Positions 25,268 through 36,906 are shown, counted from the stretch's first letter. The stretch: 64,000 bases of DNA from Bordetella avium (GCF_034424645.1 NZ_CP139969.1:2170001-2234000); one strand, 5' to 3'. The notes: generated by a model not told the origin, from the sequence alone. Made by a program: numbers and translations.

Positions 25268-26208
25268 TCATGACATTGAGCGCTTACTCGTCCACTCATC
25301 AATCATATGAGCCCAATCTTGCAGCATGCCAGTGCGCTGTTCCCGGTGCTCCGCCTCGTTATAAACCGCCCGCACGTCACGCTGCTCGTGCGCTAGGCGC
25401 TTCTCAATCCAGTCCGCGTTGTACCCCGCCTCATGCAGCAAGGCGCTGGCAGTACGCCGCAAATCATGCGGCCCGAACTTGACTAGTGGTTGCCCTTCTT
25501 TCTGTGCCAGCCGATAGGTCAAGGTCAGCACCTGATTGAGACAGACCGCTCCTGCGCACCATCGTCAGCAGCAGAAGCTTGGCGGCGGCTCGAGTGGAAG
25601 GCGTCGTACCGATACGCTCGATGTATTGGTACATCACGCCGATCTCGTCGGGCGTCAAAGCCCGGTCACGCGGCTCAAATCGGGCGATGCTGGCTGGACG
25701 GACCAACTCTGCAGGGTTATCGACCTTCTGGCCGCGCTCAATCGCCCAGCGGAAGATTTGCAGCACCAGTTCACGCGCATGCGCGGCGGTGGCAGGAGCG
25801 CCACGCTCAACGATGCGATCCGTCAGGGCACGCAGATCTTCGTGACTGATCTCTTTCAGCTTCAGTTTGCCGAATGTCGGCAGCAGCTCGCGTTCATAGA
25901 CGGACCGACGCATATCGCGCGTGGAATCCGCCATCTGATACCCGCGCAACCACTTCTGCTACCAGGCATCAAAGGTATCCGCAGCTTTGGCGCGAGCCTT
26001 GTCACGGGCTTTCTCCTTAGCCGGGGACTTGCCTGCCGTGGATGCTGTGGTTGTAGCGAAACGAGATCGCGCCTGCACGCGTGACGGCCGCATAGAGACC
26101 ATCACAGTCATCCGCCATATAAAACTCGCCGCGAGGTTTGAGGTTACGCGGCTTAGCAGCGGTCAGCATGACCGGGGGATTCAAATCCAGAGGAATACCG
26201 TAATTCAA
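25268..26208 (-). pseudogene. decayed tyrosine-recombinase (P4-type) integrase
   Basis: Three fragments in different frames line up as one integrase. 26208-26017 is the N-terminal arm-binding domain (MLTAAKPRNLKPRGEFYMAD, ISFRYNHSIHGRQ). 25949-25464 is the core-binding and early catalytic part (ISHEDLRALTDRIVERGAPA, FRWAIERGQKVDNPAELVRP, KLLLLTMVRRS). 25531-25268 is the C-terminal catalytic end with HDLRRTASALLHEAGYN and AVYNEAEH supplying the Tyr. Stops and deletions separate them, and about 80 residues of the catalytic core seem lost, so it cannot be functional. Its place 245 bases beyond the guaA 3' end fits integrases that use guaA as target. Confidence 0.88.
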
Positions 26209-26381
26209 AACCAGCGAAATTATTAAAACTATCCAATTAAAAAAATAGCTTATCTGGTTTTTACACCATCCGACGCTTCACTCGGTCGACATCGTGCCCA
26301 AGAAACCCATGGTATCTAGGTTTGATGCCATGAAAATACATGCTTGGTGCTGCCTGGAGGTGCCAGACAGTGCCACGCCGG

Positions 26382-26407
26382 AAAAAACCCGCAATGACGC
26401 GGGCTTT
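26382..26407 (-). terminator. guaA terminator
   Basis: Stem CCCGC (26388-26392) / GCGGG (26399-26403) with a six-base loop, followed by six Ts on the minus strand, about 45 bases past the guaA stop. Confidence 0.65.
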
Positions 26408-26452
26408 GCGGCTTTTCATGCCTTGAGTCGCCGGTCTATACCAGACGACGAA

Positions 26453-28045
26453 TCACTCCCACTCGATAGTCGCTGGCGGTTTGCTGGAGACGTCGTAGAC
26501 GACCCGGTTGATGCCGCGGACTTCGTTGATGATGCGTGAGGACACCTTGGCCAGCAGGGGGTGCGGCAGCGGGGCCCAGTCGGCGGTCATGAAGTCGAAG
26601 GTTTGCACGGCGCGCAGGGCGACGACGTATTCGTAGGTGCGGCCATCGCCCATGACGCCCACGGACTTGACCGGCAGGAAGACGGCGAAGGCCTGGGAGG
26701 TCAGGTCGTACCAACTGAGGTCGCTGGCGGGGTCTTTGGTGTTGCGCAGTTCTTCGATGAAGATGGCGTCGGCGCGGCGCAGGAGTTCGGCGTATTCGTG
26801 TTTGACTTCGCCGAGGATGCGCACACCCAGGCCGGGGCCGGGGAAGGGATGGCGGTAAACCATCTGGGGCGGCAGGCCGAGGGCGACGCCGAGTTCGCGC
26901 ACTTCGTCTTTGAAGAGTTCGCGCAGCGGCTCGAGCAGTTGCAGGTTGAGGGTTTCAGGCAGACCGCCGACGTTGTGGTGCGATTTGATCGCGGCGGCCT
27001 TGCCGGTTTTGGCGCCGGCGGATTCGATGACGTCGGGGTAGATGGTGCCCTGGGCGAGCCATTTGGCGCCCTGGAGCTTGCCTGCTTCGGTCTGGAAGAC
27101 TTCGACGAATTCGCGGCCGATGATTTTGCGCTTGGCTTCGGGGTCGGCGACGCCGGCCAGTTTGCCCATGAATTGCTCGGTGGCATCGACGTGAATGATT
27201 TTCACGCCCATGTTTTCCGAGAAGGTCTGCATGACTTGCAGGCCTTCGTTCAGGCGCAGCAGGCCATGGTCGACGAAGACGCAGGTGAGCTGGTCGCCGA
27301 TGGCGCGATGGATAAGCGCTGCGGCCACGGAGGAGTCCACGCCGCCGGACAGGCCGAGGATGACCTCATCGTTGCCGACCTGCTCGCGGATGCGGGCGAC
27401 GGCTTCGGAGATGTAGTCGGGCATGTTCCAGTCGCCTTCGCAACCGCAGATCTCGCGCACGAAGCGCGAGAACAAGGCTTTGCCTTGCACGGTGTGGGTG
27501 ACTTCGGGGTGGAATTGCACGGCGTAATAGCCACGGCTTTCGTCGGCCATCGCGGCGATGGGGCAGGACGGCGTGGAAGCCATGAGGCTGAAGCCGGGCG
27601 GCAGTTCGGTGACTTTGTCGCCGTGGCTCATCCAGACTTTGAGGACATCCTGGCCGGCGTCGTTCTGGAAGTCGGCCAGGCCGGAGAGCAGCTTGGTGCC
27701 GCCTTGAGCGACGATTTCGGCGTAGCCGAATTCGCGGTGATCGCTGAAGCTGACTTTGCCGCCCAGTTGCAGGGCCATGGCTTGCATGCCGTAGCAGATG
27801 CCAAGCACGGGCAGGCCGAGTTCGAAGACGGCGGCGGGCACGCGCATGGAGCCTTCTTCGTAGGCCGAGGCGTGGCTGCCGGAAAGGATGACGCCTTTGA
27901 GGCCCTGAGCGGCTTGCTCGCGGATGAAAGCGTCGTCGACGTCGCCGGGGTGGATTTCAGAGTAGACGCCAGCTTCGCGGACGCGGCGGGCGATGAGCTG
28001 GGTGACTTGCGAACCGTAGTCGAGAATGAGGATGCGCTGGTGCAT
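26453..28045 (-). CDS. guaA: GMP synthase (glutamine-hydrolysing)
   Basis: A 530-residue enzyme that converts XMP to GMP in purine synthesis. The N-terminal class I amidotransferase domain has nucleophile Cys84 ([10 protein letters not shown]). The ATP-pyrophosphatase domain has the P-loop [13 protein letters not shown], and the C-terminal dimerisation domain ends [11 protein letters not shown] 28045 gives the standard start [16 protein letters not shown]; an in-frame extension to 28255 would run into guaB and is rejected. It lies downstream of guaB in one operon but behind a hairpin with a T-rich tail. The 3' end abuts the integrase remnant. Confidence 0.97.
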   Translation of the reverse strand: MHQRILILDYGSQVTQLIARRVREAGVYSEIHPGDVDDAFIREQAAQGLKGVILSGSHASAYEEGSMRVPAAVFELGLPVLGICYGMQAMALQLGGKVSFSDHREFGYAEIVAQGGTKLLSGLADFQNDAGQDVLKVWMSHGDKVTELPPGFSLMASTPSCPIAAMADESRGYYAVQFHPEVTHTVQGKALFSRFVREICGCEGDWNMPDYISEAVARIREQVGNDEVILGLSGGVDSSVAAALIHRAIGDQLTCVFVDHGLLRLNEGLQVMQTFSENMGVKIIHVDATEQFMGKLAGVADPEAKRKIIGREFVEVFQTEAGKLQGAKWLAQGTIYPDVIESAGAKTGKAAAIKSHHNVGGLPETLNLQLLEPLRELFKDEVRELGVALGLPPQMVYRHPFPGPGLGVRILGEVKHEYAELLRRADAIFIEELRNTKDPASDLSWYDLTSQAFAVFLPVKSVGVMGDGRTYEYVVALRAVQTFDFMTADWAPLPHPLLAKVSSRIINEVRGINRVVYDVSSKPPATIEWE

Positions 28046-28065
28046 GGAGATTCTGCCGGTTGGAA

Positions 28066-28110
28066 ATAAAAGCGCACCGGCCAGAACATTGCGGATTCTG
28101 CCGGTGCGCG
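28066..28110 (-). terminator. hairpin between guaB and guaA (terminator or attenuator)
   Basis: A perfect 10-bp inverted repeat GCGCACCGGC (28072-28081) / GCCGGTGCGC (28100-28109), extended by AGAA/TTCT pairing across one bulge, is followed on the minus strand by TTTTATTTCC. It lies 21 bases before the guaA start, so it can partly terminate the guaB transcript or sequester the weak guaA ribosome site. Confidence 0.65.
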
Positions 28111-28139
28111 TTGCATTGCGGGATTGACGTGATCCGGGA

Positions 28140-29633
<1,494 letters not shown>

Positions 29634-29819
29634 CTATCAGGCCTTATGACTAGGTATTGTCCCTAGGTTTTTGTATCAATGTGGCGGCTACGTCAAGCGC
29701 CCTTGGTCGTATCTGGCTGCAATCCTCTGTGGCCAGGGCGCGACACGATGCCAAGCGGATTTTTGACAAGATTTTGGCACTGGCTGCATACTGCTTGCTT
29801 TATTTTGACCCGGATCAAA

Positions 29820-30371
29820 ATGAGCCAGCTCTTCACCGCTTTCGATGGCATGCGGCGCGTTGCCCAGGGTTCGCTGGCAGAAGTGGCGCTGGCCTTGCAC
29901 GACCGGCCTGCCGGCCAGGTCCTGGTGTTTGATGATGCCAGCGGCCGCCAGACGGATCTGGACCCGCGCTTGCTGTCCGGCGACGCAAGGGCGGCGCGCG
30001 AGCCCTCCCCTACGCAGGATAGCCCCGAGATCAGTCGGGGCCGTGGCCGCCCTCGCCTGGGCGTGGTGGCACGCGAGGTGACCCTGCTGCCACGCCATTG
30101 GGATTGGCTGGCGCAGCAGCCGGGCGGCGCGTCGGTGACGCTGCGCAAGCTGGTGGAAGATGCCCGCAAGGCCACGCAAAGCGCCAACGACCGTCGGGCG
30201 CGCCAGGATGCGGCTTATCATTTTCTACAGTCCATCGCGGGCAATCTGCCTCAGTATGAAGAGGCCTTGCGTGCGCTGTATGCCGATGACCGCAACGCGC
30301 TGAGCGCCTGCATGCAAGATTGGCCCCAGGACGTCGCCGCCTACGCGCTGACGCTGTTCGAAGGCCGCTGA
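29820..30371 (+). CDS. DUF2239 family protein
   Basis: A 183-residue protein beginning MSQLFTAFDGMRRVAQGSL. Family-typical blocks are VLVFDDASGRQTDLDPR, EVTLLPRHWDWLAQQPGGA and AAYHFLQSIAGNLPQYEEAL. A basic mid-region (SRGRGRPRLG) resembles an AT-hook. The function is unknown; the family often shows this order of a small beta-rich N-terminus and a helical C-terminus. ATG 29820 is chosen over an in-frame start at 29679 because the extension has no family match. It is divergent from guaB. Confidence 0.85.
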   Translation: MSQLFTAFDGMRRVAQGSLAEVALALHDRPAGQVLVFDDASGRQTDLDPRLLSGDARAAREPSPTQDSPEISRGRGRPRLGVVAREVTLLPRHWDWLAQQPGGASVTLRKLVEDARKATQSANDRRARQDAAYHFLQSIAGNLPQYEEALRALYADDRNALSACMQDWPQDVAAYALTLFEGR

Positions 30372-30404
30372 TCCGGCGCGCACGCCCCCCTATCCCTTTG
30401 TCTT

Positions 30405-30437
30405 GGCCGCCTGAAGCCGCTGCGGGCTCAGGCGGCC
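30405..30437. terminator. strong hairpin after the DUF2239 gene
   Basis: GGCCGCCTGA (30405-30414) and TCAGGCGGCC (30428-30437) form a perfect 10-bp stem about 35 bases after the stop. There is no T-run, so it may be a Rho-linked or processing structure rather than a classical terminator. Confidence 0.4.
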
Positions 30438-30609
30438 ATATTGCGCTGCCCGCCACCGAGACAAGCGCGGGCTTATCGCTCGCTTATTACAAAAACCTCT
30501 ATTTCTTGGTTTGTTTTATGTGAGTTTTTGCATTTACTTATGCGCTTTTATTATTTGTTCTAAACATACTAGAAGAGCAAGAATTCGCATCGAACATAAA
30601 AGAAGTTTG

Positions 30610-31560
30610 ATGGAATTACGCCAACTAGAGGCCTTTGCGGCAGTCATGAGTTCCGGCAGCGTGACCGCTGCCGGGCGTCTGCTGGGCAGGTCGCAGCCCT
30701 CGATCACCCGCTGCATCCAGGAACTGGAAGCCGAGATCGGCTATGCCCTGTTTATGCGCAGCGGCCCCCGTGTCACACCTACGGAGCAGGGTTTTCTGCT
30801 GCACGACGATGTGGCGCATGCCTTGTCGAGCCTGCGTCATCTCGAGAAGCGGGCAGGCGATATCGCGCAAAGCAAGCCGCAGCCGCTCAGGCTGGCCGCC
30901 ACGGCCGCCTTGGCCGCGGGCCTGTTGCCTCAGGCCATTGCCCGCGTCGAAGCCGAGTCCGGCGTGCGGGCCATGCAGGTGCGCACGGTCTCTCCCGAAC
31001 AGGTTTTGCATGCGGTGCTGACGGGTTCGGCCCAGCTTGGCTTGACCAGTCTGCCGCTGGAGCACCGCGGCCTGGATGTCCATTGGATCGGTCAGGCCAA
31101 TTGCGTCGTGGCGCTGGCCGAGGATGATCCGCTGGCCCTGGAGCCGTGCGTGCCAGTTGCCGCCCTGGCGGGACGCCGATTTATCACGATGGCGAATCCC
31201 TTTCGTCTGCGCAGCCGTCTGGACCAGGTGCTGAAAGCCGCCGCGCCCGGCTTGATCGAAAGCAATTCTTCGATCAATGCGCTGGCGGCGGTGCGCGCCG
31301 GCCTGGGTGTGGCGATTCTGGAGCCGGTGTCGGCGACAGGCCTGGCGGTGCAAGGGGTGGCGATCCGCGCCATCGACCGGCAGATTCCTTTTTTTTTCGG
31401 GGTGGTCACACCCCAATCTACGCCTATCGCGCCCGCAGTGGCCGACATGGCCAAGACGCTGGCCGAAACGGCCGCTGCTTTGTTGCCAGGTTTTGCCCGC
31501 CACGAAGCCAGCGCCCATGCCGGCCTGTTGAGCCGTCTGCATGGCAAACCCGATTTTTGA
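30610..31560 (+). CDS. LysR-family regulator of the ABC/monooxygenase cluster
   Basis: A 316-residue LysR protein. The N-terminal winged helix is MELRQLEAFAAVMSSGSVTA with recognition part LLGRSQPSITRCIQELEAE. The C-terminal periplasmic-binding-like effector domain spans about residues 90-300. ATG 30610 is the canonical LysR start; the longer frame to 30511 runs through AT-rich promoter sequence. It lies immediately upstream of, and in the same direction as, the monooxygenase - ABC transporter genes, unlike the usual divergent arrangement. It probably regulates them in response to the imported substrate. Confidence 0.92.
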   Translation: MELRQLEAFAAVMSSGSVTAAGRLLGRSQPSITRCIQELEAEIGYALFMRSGPRVTPTEQGFLLHDDVAHALSSLRHLEKRAGDIAQSKPQPLRLAATAALAAGLLPQAIARVEAESGVRAMQVRTVSPEQVLHAVLTGSAQLGLTSLPLEHRGLDVHWIGQANCVVALAEDDPLALEPCVPVAALAGRRFITMANPFRLRSRLDQVLKAAAPGLIESNSSINALAAVRAGLGVAILEPVSATGLAVQGVAIRAIDRQIPFFFGVVTPQSTPIAPAVADMAKTLAETAAALLPGFARHEASAHAGLLSRLHGKPDF

Positions 31561-31570
31561 TGGAATCAGC

Positions 31571-33028
31571 ATGAGTTTTCCCATTGCCCACCCTCCCCTG
31601 GGCTTGACCGAACTGGAAGCCCGGCTACGCCAGGATCTGGCCTGGCTGGAACTGCCGGCCCGCGCCTGGGTGCCCGCGCGCGAGGCCGATGGCCAGCCGG
31701 TGCAGGAGGTGGTCATCATCGGCGCCGGCATGGCGGGCCTAGCAGCCTGCGCCGCGCTCAAGCATCTGGGGGTGCGCGCGGTCTGTTTGGACCGTTCGCC
31801 CCAGGGATATGAAGGCCCCTGGGCCACCACGGCGCGCATGGAAACCTTGCGCTCGCCCAAGCAGTTGACGGGGCCGGCGCTAGGTCTGCCCGCCCTCACC
31901 TTCCGCGCCTGGTTCGAAGCGCAGTTCGGTCTGGCCGCCTGGGAGGCGCTAGACAAGATTCCGCGTTTGCAGTGGATGGATTATCTGCGCTGGTACCGCC
32001 AGGTGCTGGAGCTGGACGTGCGTAATGAGCACCGCGTCTTGGCGCTGCGCCCGCGTGGCGATGGCGTGGTGGCATTGACGGTGCAAAGCCCCGCTGGCAC
32101 GCAGCCCTTGTTGGCGCGCCGCGTGGTGGTGGCCACAGGACGCGATGGTCTGGGCGGCCCGTCGTTGCCCGCGTTTGCGCAGGCCTTGCCGCGCGACGGC
32201 TGGGCGCATTCTTCGGATGAAATGGATTATGGCACCCTGGCCGGTAAGCGGGTGGCGGTCATTGGGGCGGGCGCCTCAGCGATGGACAGCGCGGCGACCG
32301 CGCTGGAGTCGGGCGCGGCCAGCGTGGACCTGTTGATCCGCCGCGACGATATTCCGCGCATCAACAAAGGCAAGGGCGCCGGCAACCCCGGCCTGACCCA
32401 CGGCCACCTGAATCTGCCAGAAGAATGGAAGTGGCGCTTTCGTCATTACATCAATGCGCAGCAGGTGCCGCCGCCACGTGGCAGCACCCTGCGGGTATCG
32501 CGTCATGCCAATGCGCGTTTCAATCTCGGCTGCCCGATTCTGGATGTGCAATGGCAAAACGGCGAGATTGCGCTCACGACACCCAAGGGGGTGTTCCGCG
32601 TTGATTTCGTGATTTTTTCGACGGGCTTCAAACTGGATTGGCAGGCCCGGCCGGAATTCGCGGAGATCGCCCCGCATATCCGTTTGTGGGGCGATCGTTA
32701 TCAGCCCGCAGCAGGCGAGGAGGATCAGGAACTGCATGATTCTCCCGACCTAGGACCCGTGTTCGAATTTCTGGAGCGCCGCCCCGGCGCCTGCCCAGAC
32801 CTGAGCCGCGTGCATTGCTTTTGCTATCCCGCAGTGCTGTCGCATGGCGGCGTGTCGGGCGACATTCCGGCGGTCAGCGAGGGCGCGCGCCGCCTCGCCC
32901 AGGGCATTGCCGGCATGCTCTATGCCGAAGATGTGGCGCAGCATTTCGAGACGATGCAGGCCTATGCCGAGCCGGAAGTGTTCGGCGACGAATGGACCGT
33001 GGCGCCGCCCCCGGGAGAGCGGACATGA
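31571..33028 (+). CDS. FAD/NADPH-dependent flavin monooxygenase-like protein
   Basis: A 485-residue two-dinucleotide flavoprotein. FAD-binding VVIIGAGMAGLAACAAL lies near residue 47; the NAD(P)H-binding motif VAVIGAGASAMDSAATAL lies near residue 225; ATG-containing strands (VVVATGRDG, FVIFSTGFKLDW) complete the fold. It belongs to the flavin-containing/Baeyer-Villiger monooxygenase superfamily, which adds oxygen to S, N or carbonyl groups, but the classic FxGxxxHxxxW fingerprint is not evident and the substrate is unknown. It starts 10 bases after the LysR stop, and its stop overlaps the permease start as ATGA, so it belongs to the transporter operon. Confidence 0.85.
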   Translation: MSFPIAHPPLGLTELEARLRQDLAWLELPARAWVPAREADGQPVQEVVIIGAGMAGLAACAALKHLGVRAVCLDRSPQGYEGPWATTARMETLRSPKQLTGPALGLPALTFRAWFEAQFGLAAWEALDKIPRLQWMDYLRWYRQVLELDVRNEHRVLALRPRGDGVVALTVQSPAGTQPLLARRVVVATGRDGLGGPSLPAFAQALPRDGWAHSSDEMDYGTLAGKRVAVIGAGASAMDSAATALESGAASVDLLIRRDDIPRINKGKGAGNPGLTHGHLNLPEEWKWRFRHYINAQQVPPPRGSTLRVSRHANARFNLGCPILDVQWQNGEIALTTPKGVFRVDFVIFSTGFKLDWQARPEFAEIAPHIRLWGDRYQPAAGEEDQELHDSPDLGPVFEFLERRPGACPDLSRVHCFCYPAVLSHGGVSGDIPAVSEGARRLAQGIAGMLYAEDVAQHFETMQAYAEPEVFGDEWTVAPPPGERT

Positions 33029-33999
33029 CGCTATGGTTATTGCGCCGCCTGGCCCAGGCCGTGGTGGTGGTGCTTTTGATGACGCTGATTGTTTTCGTCG
33101 GTCTGCACGCGATTGGCAACCCGGTGGATATCCTGATCGGCCAGGACGTGGATCAAATCGACCGCGCCCGCATCATTGCCGAGCTGGGTTTGGATCAGCC
33201 TTTGTGGCGCCAGTATCTGGGCTTTTTGAACGGCGCCGCGCACGGCAATCTGGGCAATAGTTTTGTCTACAACATTCCTGCCGTGGAGCTGATTATGCAG
33301 CGTCTGCCGGCCACGCTGGAGCTGGCCATCGCAGCGCTGGTGCTGGCCGTGATCCTGGGCGTTCCGCTGGGTCTGTACGCGGGTCTGTATCCCGAGAGCC
33401 CGATTTCCAAAACCATCATGACGGGCAGCATCGTGGGGTTTTCGCTGCCAACGTTCTGGGTCGGGCTGATGCTGATTATGGCTTTCAGCGTGTCGCTGGG
33501 CTGGCTGCCGGCCAGCGGGCGGGGGCAGACGGTGGAGTTCCTGGGCGCGCAGTGGTCCTGGCTGACGGCCGATGGCTGGCGCCATTTGATTCTGCCGGCC
33601 GTCAACCTGTCTTTGTTCAAGATTTCTTTGGTGATCCGCCTGACCCGCGCCGGGGTGCGCGAGATCATGCCGCTGGATTTCGTGAAATTCGCCCGCGCCA
33701 AGGGCCTGTCGCCTGCGCGCGTCGTGGGGATGCACATCCTGCGCAACACCTTGATTCCGTTGGTGACCGTACTGGGCCTGGAGCTGGGCTCGACCATCGC
33801 TTTCGCCGTGGTCACTGAAAGCATTTTTTCCTGGCCGGGCGCTGGAAAATTGATTCTGGACAGTATCAACTCGCTGGACCGGCCGGTCATCGTGTCGTAT
33901 CTGGTGGTCGTGGTCTGCCTATTCGTGCTACTGAATTTGCTGGTGGATATTTTGTACAAGGTGCTGGACCCCCGGGTCAGGCTGGAGGGCTTGCAATGA
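33025..33999 (+). CDS. peptide/nickel-type ABC transporter permease (DppB-like)
   Basis: A 324-residue inner-membrane permease of the DppB/GsiC family with six helices. It begins MTLWLLRRLAQAVVVVLLMT and has the EAA-type coupling loop around REIMPLDFVKFARAKGLSPA and ELGSTIAFAVVTESIFSWPG. It pairs with the next gene to form the channel. A longer in-frame start at 32815 would overlap the monooxygenase gene extensively and is rejected. ATGA overlaps occur at both ends. Confidence 0.95.
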   Translation: MTLWLLRRLAQAVVVVLLMTLIVFVGLHAIGNPVDILIGQDVDQIDRARIIAELGLDQPLWRQYLGFLNGAAHGNLGNSFVYNIPAVELIMQRLPATLELAIAALVLAVILGVPLGLYAGLYPESPISKTIMTGSIVGFSLPTFWVGLMLIMAFSVSLGWLPASGRGQTVEFLGAQWSWLTADGWRHLILPAVNLSLFKISLVIRLTRAGVREIMPLDFVKFARAKGLSPARVVGMHILRNTLIPLVTVLGLELGSTIAFAVVTESIFSWPGAGKLILDSINSLDRPVIVSYLVVVVCLFVLLNLLVDILYKVLDPRVRLEGLQ

Positions 34000-34901
34000 G
34001 CTTGACGACGACTCCCGCGCTCAAGCGTGAATCGCCGTGGCAGCGCCATGTGGCCGAGTTCTTCGCCTCCAAGACGGCGGTGGTCGGCTTGGTGGTGTCG
34101 GTGCTGCTGGTGCTGGCCGCCATTCTTGCGCCGTGGATCACGCCGCAAAACCCCTATGACCTCATGCAGCTGGATGTGCTGGATTCACGCCTGCCGCCGG
34201 GCTCTCCCAACGGCCTGGGCACGTTCAATTACTGGTTGGGCACGGACGGCCAGGGCCGCGATCTGCTGTCGGGAATTTTGTATGGTCTGCGCATCAGCCT
34301 GATGGTGGGTGTGGGTTCGGCGCTGATTGCCGCCGTGCTGGGCACGCTGCTGGGCCTGATCGCGGCCTACGCGGGCGGCCGGGTGGATGCCCTGATCATG
34401 CGCCTGGTCGATCTGATTCTGTCTTTTCCGTCGATTCTGGTGGCGATGATGATCCTCGCCTACCTGGGTAAGGGGGTGGGCAATGTGGTGTTGACGCTGG
34501 TGGTGCTGGAGTGGGCGTATTACGCCCGCACGGTGCGCGGCCAGGCCCTGGTCGAGCGCCGCCGCGAATATGTAGAGGCAGCCCGCTGCCTGGATATTCC
34601 CGGCTGGCGCATCATGCTGCGCCACATTCTGCCCAACTGCCTGCCGCCGCTCATCGTGATCGGCACGCTGCAAATTGCCCGCGCCATCACGCTGGAGGCC
34701 ACCCTGAGCTTTCTGGGCCTGGGCGTGCCGATTACCGAACCCTCGCTGGGTCTGTTGATCGCCAACGGCTATCAGACGATGTTGTCGGGCCAGTATTGGA
34801 TCAGTTTCTATCCTGGCATTGCGCTCTTGATCACCATTGTGGCGATCAATCTGGTGGGTGACCGCCTGCGCGATGTGCTCAATCCGAGGACGCACAAATG
34901 A
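33996..34901 (+). CDS. peptide/nickel-type ABC transporter permease (DppC-like)
   Basis: A 301-residue permease of the DppC/OppC family, with the N-terminal OppC_N segment (WQRHVAEFFASKTAVVGLVV), the hallmark WLGTDGQGRDLLSGILYGLR, and an EAA loop at REYVEAARCLDIPGWRIML. It forms a heterodimer with the preceding permease. Start and stop overlap its neighbours as ATGA. Confidence 0.95.
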   Translation: MSLTTTPALKRESPWQRHVAEFFASKTAVVGLVVSVLLVLAAILAPWITPQNPYDLMQLDVLDSRLPPGSPNGLGTFNYWLGTDGQGRDLLSGILYGLRISLMVGVGSALIAAVLGTLLGLIAAYAGGRVDALIMRLVDLILSFPSILVAMMILAYLGKGVGNVVLTLVVLEWAYYARTVRGQALVERRREYVEAARCLDIPGWRIMLRHILPNCLPPLIVIGTLQIARAITLEATLSFLGLGVPITEPSLGLLIANGYQTMLSGQYWISFYPGIALLITIVAINLVGDRLRDVLNPRTHK

Positions 34902-35902
34902 CGGCCGCCACGCATTCTCTGGAGCCGGCTACGCTGGAAGTCCGCAATCTGCGGACCCAGTTTCAAACCCGAGCCGGCACCCTGCCCGCCGTGGACGACG
35001 TGTCTTTCCGGCTGGAGCGGGGCAAGATTCTTGGTCTGGTGGGTGAATCGGGTTCGGGCAAGTCCGTGACGGGCTTTTCCATCATGGACCTGGTGGATCC
35101 TCCAGGCCGGGTGGTGGGCGGCAGCGTGCTGTTTCAGGGCCGCGACCTGACTCGCCTGAGCCCTCGCGAAATGCGCCGTCTGCAGGGCAGGCGCATCGCG
35201 ATGATTTTCCAGGACCCCATGATGACGCTCAACCCGGTATTGCGGGTGGATGCGCAGATGATCGAAGCCGTTCGCGCCCATGAGAAGGTCAGCACCGCTC
35301 AGGCTCGGGAACGGGCCCGCGCCACGCTGGGCATGATGGGTATTCCCAGCCCGGAAGAAAGACTGCTGGCCTATCCGCATCAATTGTCGGGCGGCATGCG
35401 CCAGCGCGTGGCCATCGCCATCGCGCTTTTACACCAGCCCGACCTCATCATCGCCGATGAGCCGACCACGGCCCTAGATGTCACGATCCAGTCGCAGATT
35501 CTTTCCGAAGTGCAGAAACTGGCCCGCCAGCACGGCACCAGCCTGATCTGGATCACCCACGATCTGTCGGTCGTGGCCGGGCTGGCCGACGAGGTGGCGG
35601 TGATGTATGCCGGACGCATCGTTGAGCATGGCACGGTCGATGCCGTGCTGGATGCGCCCATGCACCCCTACACGGCCGGCCTGATCGGCAGTCTGCCCAG
35701 CAATAATGCACGCGGCCAGCGGCTGCGCCAGATTCCCGGCATGACGCCCAATCTGCTCGCTTTGCCCGAGGGCTGCGCTTTCGCGTCGCGCTGCTCGCGC
35801 GCGTCGGCGGCCTGCGGGCAGCGTCCGCCCCTATCCACGCCGCAGGAAGGCCGTTTGGTGCGCTGCTTCCATCCTGCCCTAACTCCGGAGACCTCGGCAT
35901 GA
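34898..35902 (+). CDS. ABC transporter ATP-binding protein (DppD-like)
   Basis: A 334-residue ATPase. Walker A is [12 protein letters not shown], the signature is [15 protein letters not shown] and Walker B is [12 protein letters not shown]; the C-terminal oligopeptide-transporter extension contains the Cys-rich [20 protein letters not shown] seen in this family, which can hold an iron-sulfur cluster in relatives. It supplies energy to the importer together with the next gene. It overlaps both neighbours by four bases. Confidence 0.95.
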   Translation: MTAATHSLEPATLEVRNLRTQFQTRAGTLPAVDDVSFRLERGKILGLVGESGSGKSVTGFSIMDLVDPPGRVVGGSVLFQGRDLTRLSPREMRRLQGRRIAMIFQDPMMTLNPVLRVDAQMIEAVRAHEKVSTAQARERARATLGMMGIPSPEERLLAYPHQLSGGMRQRVAIAIALLHQPDLIIADEPTTALDVTIQSQILSEVQKLARQHGTSLIWITHDLSVVAGLADEVAVMYAGRIVEHGTVDAVLDAPMHPYTAGLIGSLPSNNARGQRLRQIPGMTPNLLALPEGCAFASRCSRASAACGQRPPLSTPQEGRLVRCFHPALTPETSA

Positions 35903-36906
35903 ACACACCTGATATCACGCCGCTGGTGGACTTGCGCGGGGTCAGCAAGCGTTTCGGCGAAGGCTCGGACACCGCGCTGTCGCGCCTGTTCCGCAGCCTG
36001 TCCAAACCGCCGGCCGTCACCCATGCGGTCGATGGCGTGGACCTGGCCGTGCGGCCGGGCGAAGTGGTGGGCCTGGTGGGAGAGTCTGGCTGCGGCAAGT
36101 CCACGCTGGGCCGCATTGCGGCCGGTCTCATGCCGCCCAGCGCGGGCGAGGTGCGTGTGAACGGCCGCCTGAGCTCGGAAATGAGCCCCGAAGAGGCGCA
36201 TCGCGCACGGCTGAAGATTCAAATGATCTTCCAGGACCCCTACGCTAGTCTCAATCCGCGTCTGCGGGTAGACGAAATCGTGGGTGAGGCGGCGCGCATT
36301 CATGGTCTGGTCGACCGTGGGGGCTTCGATGATTATGTCAGCGCGCAATTGCAACGCGCCGGGCTGGACCCGGCGCTGCGCCAGCGCTATCCGCATCAAT
36401 TCTCCGGCGGCCAGCGCCAGCGCATCGGCATCGCCCGCGCGCTGGCGGTCAAGCCCGACATGCTGGTGTGCGACGAGGCGGTGGCGGCGCTGGATGTGTC
36501 CATCCAGGCGCAGATTCTGAATCTGTTCATGGATCTGCGTGCAGAGCTGAACCTGACCTATCTATTCATCAGCCATGATCTGGGCGTGGTCGAACATGTG
36601 TCGGATCGCGTCATCATCATGTATCTGGGCCGCATCGTTGAGTCCGCGCCCGTGGAGGAGGTGTTCCGTCACGCCAACCATCCCTACACACAGGCTTTGC
36701 TGGCCGAGATCCCCCGGCTGGATGTCCGCCACAAGACCTTCGCCCCCATCAAGGGTGAGATCCCCAGTCCCCTGGCGCCGCCTTCGGGTTGCCATTTCCA
36801 TCCACGCTGCCCTCATGCCATGCCGCGCTGCAAGACCGAGGCGCCGCGCTTGAAAGGCATCGCCATCCATCACCTGAGCGCCTGTCATCTGAATGACGCC
36901 GGTTGA
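35899..36906 (+). CDS. ABC transporter ATP-binding protein (DppF-like)
   Basis: A 335-residue ATPase, partner of the preceding one. Walker A is GESGCGKSTLGR, the signature is FSGGQRQRIGIARAL and Walker B is MLVCDEAVAALD; the C-terminal Cys-containing GCHFHPRCPHAMPRC is the oligopeptide-family extension. Both ATPases keep all catalytic motifs, so the importer should be functional. Confidence 0.95.
   Translation: MNTPDITPLVDLRGVSKRFGEGSDTALSRLFRSLSKPPAVTHAVDGVDLAVRPGEVVGLVGESGCGKSTLGRIAAGLMPPSAGEVRVNGRLSSEMSPEEAHRARLKIQMIFQDPYASLNPRLRVDEIVGEAARIHGLVDRGGFDDYVSAQLQRAGLDPALRQRYPHQFSGGQRQRIGIARALAVKPDMLVCDEAVAALDVSIQAQILNLFMDLRAELNLTYLFISHDLGVVEHVSDRVIIMYLGRIVESAPVEEVFRHANHPYTQALLAEIPRLDVRHKTFAPIKGEIPSPLAPPSGCHFHPRCPHAMPRCKTEAPRLKGIAIHHLSACHLNDAG

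Noticed and set aside
32815..33024. Upstream extension of the DppB-like permease
   Set aside because: It would overlap the monooxygenase gene by over 200 bases; the ATGA-coupled start at 33025 begins with the normal first transmembrane helix.
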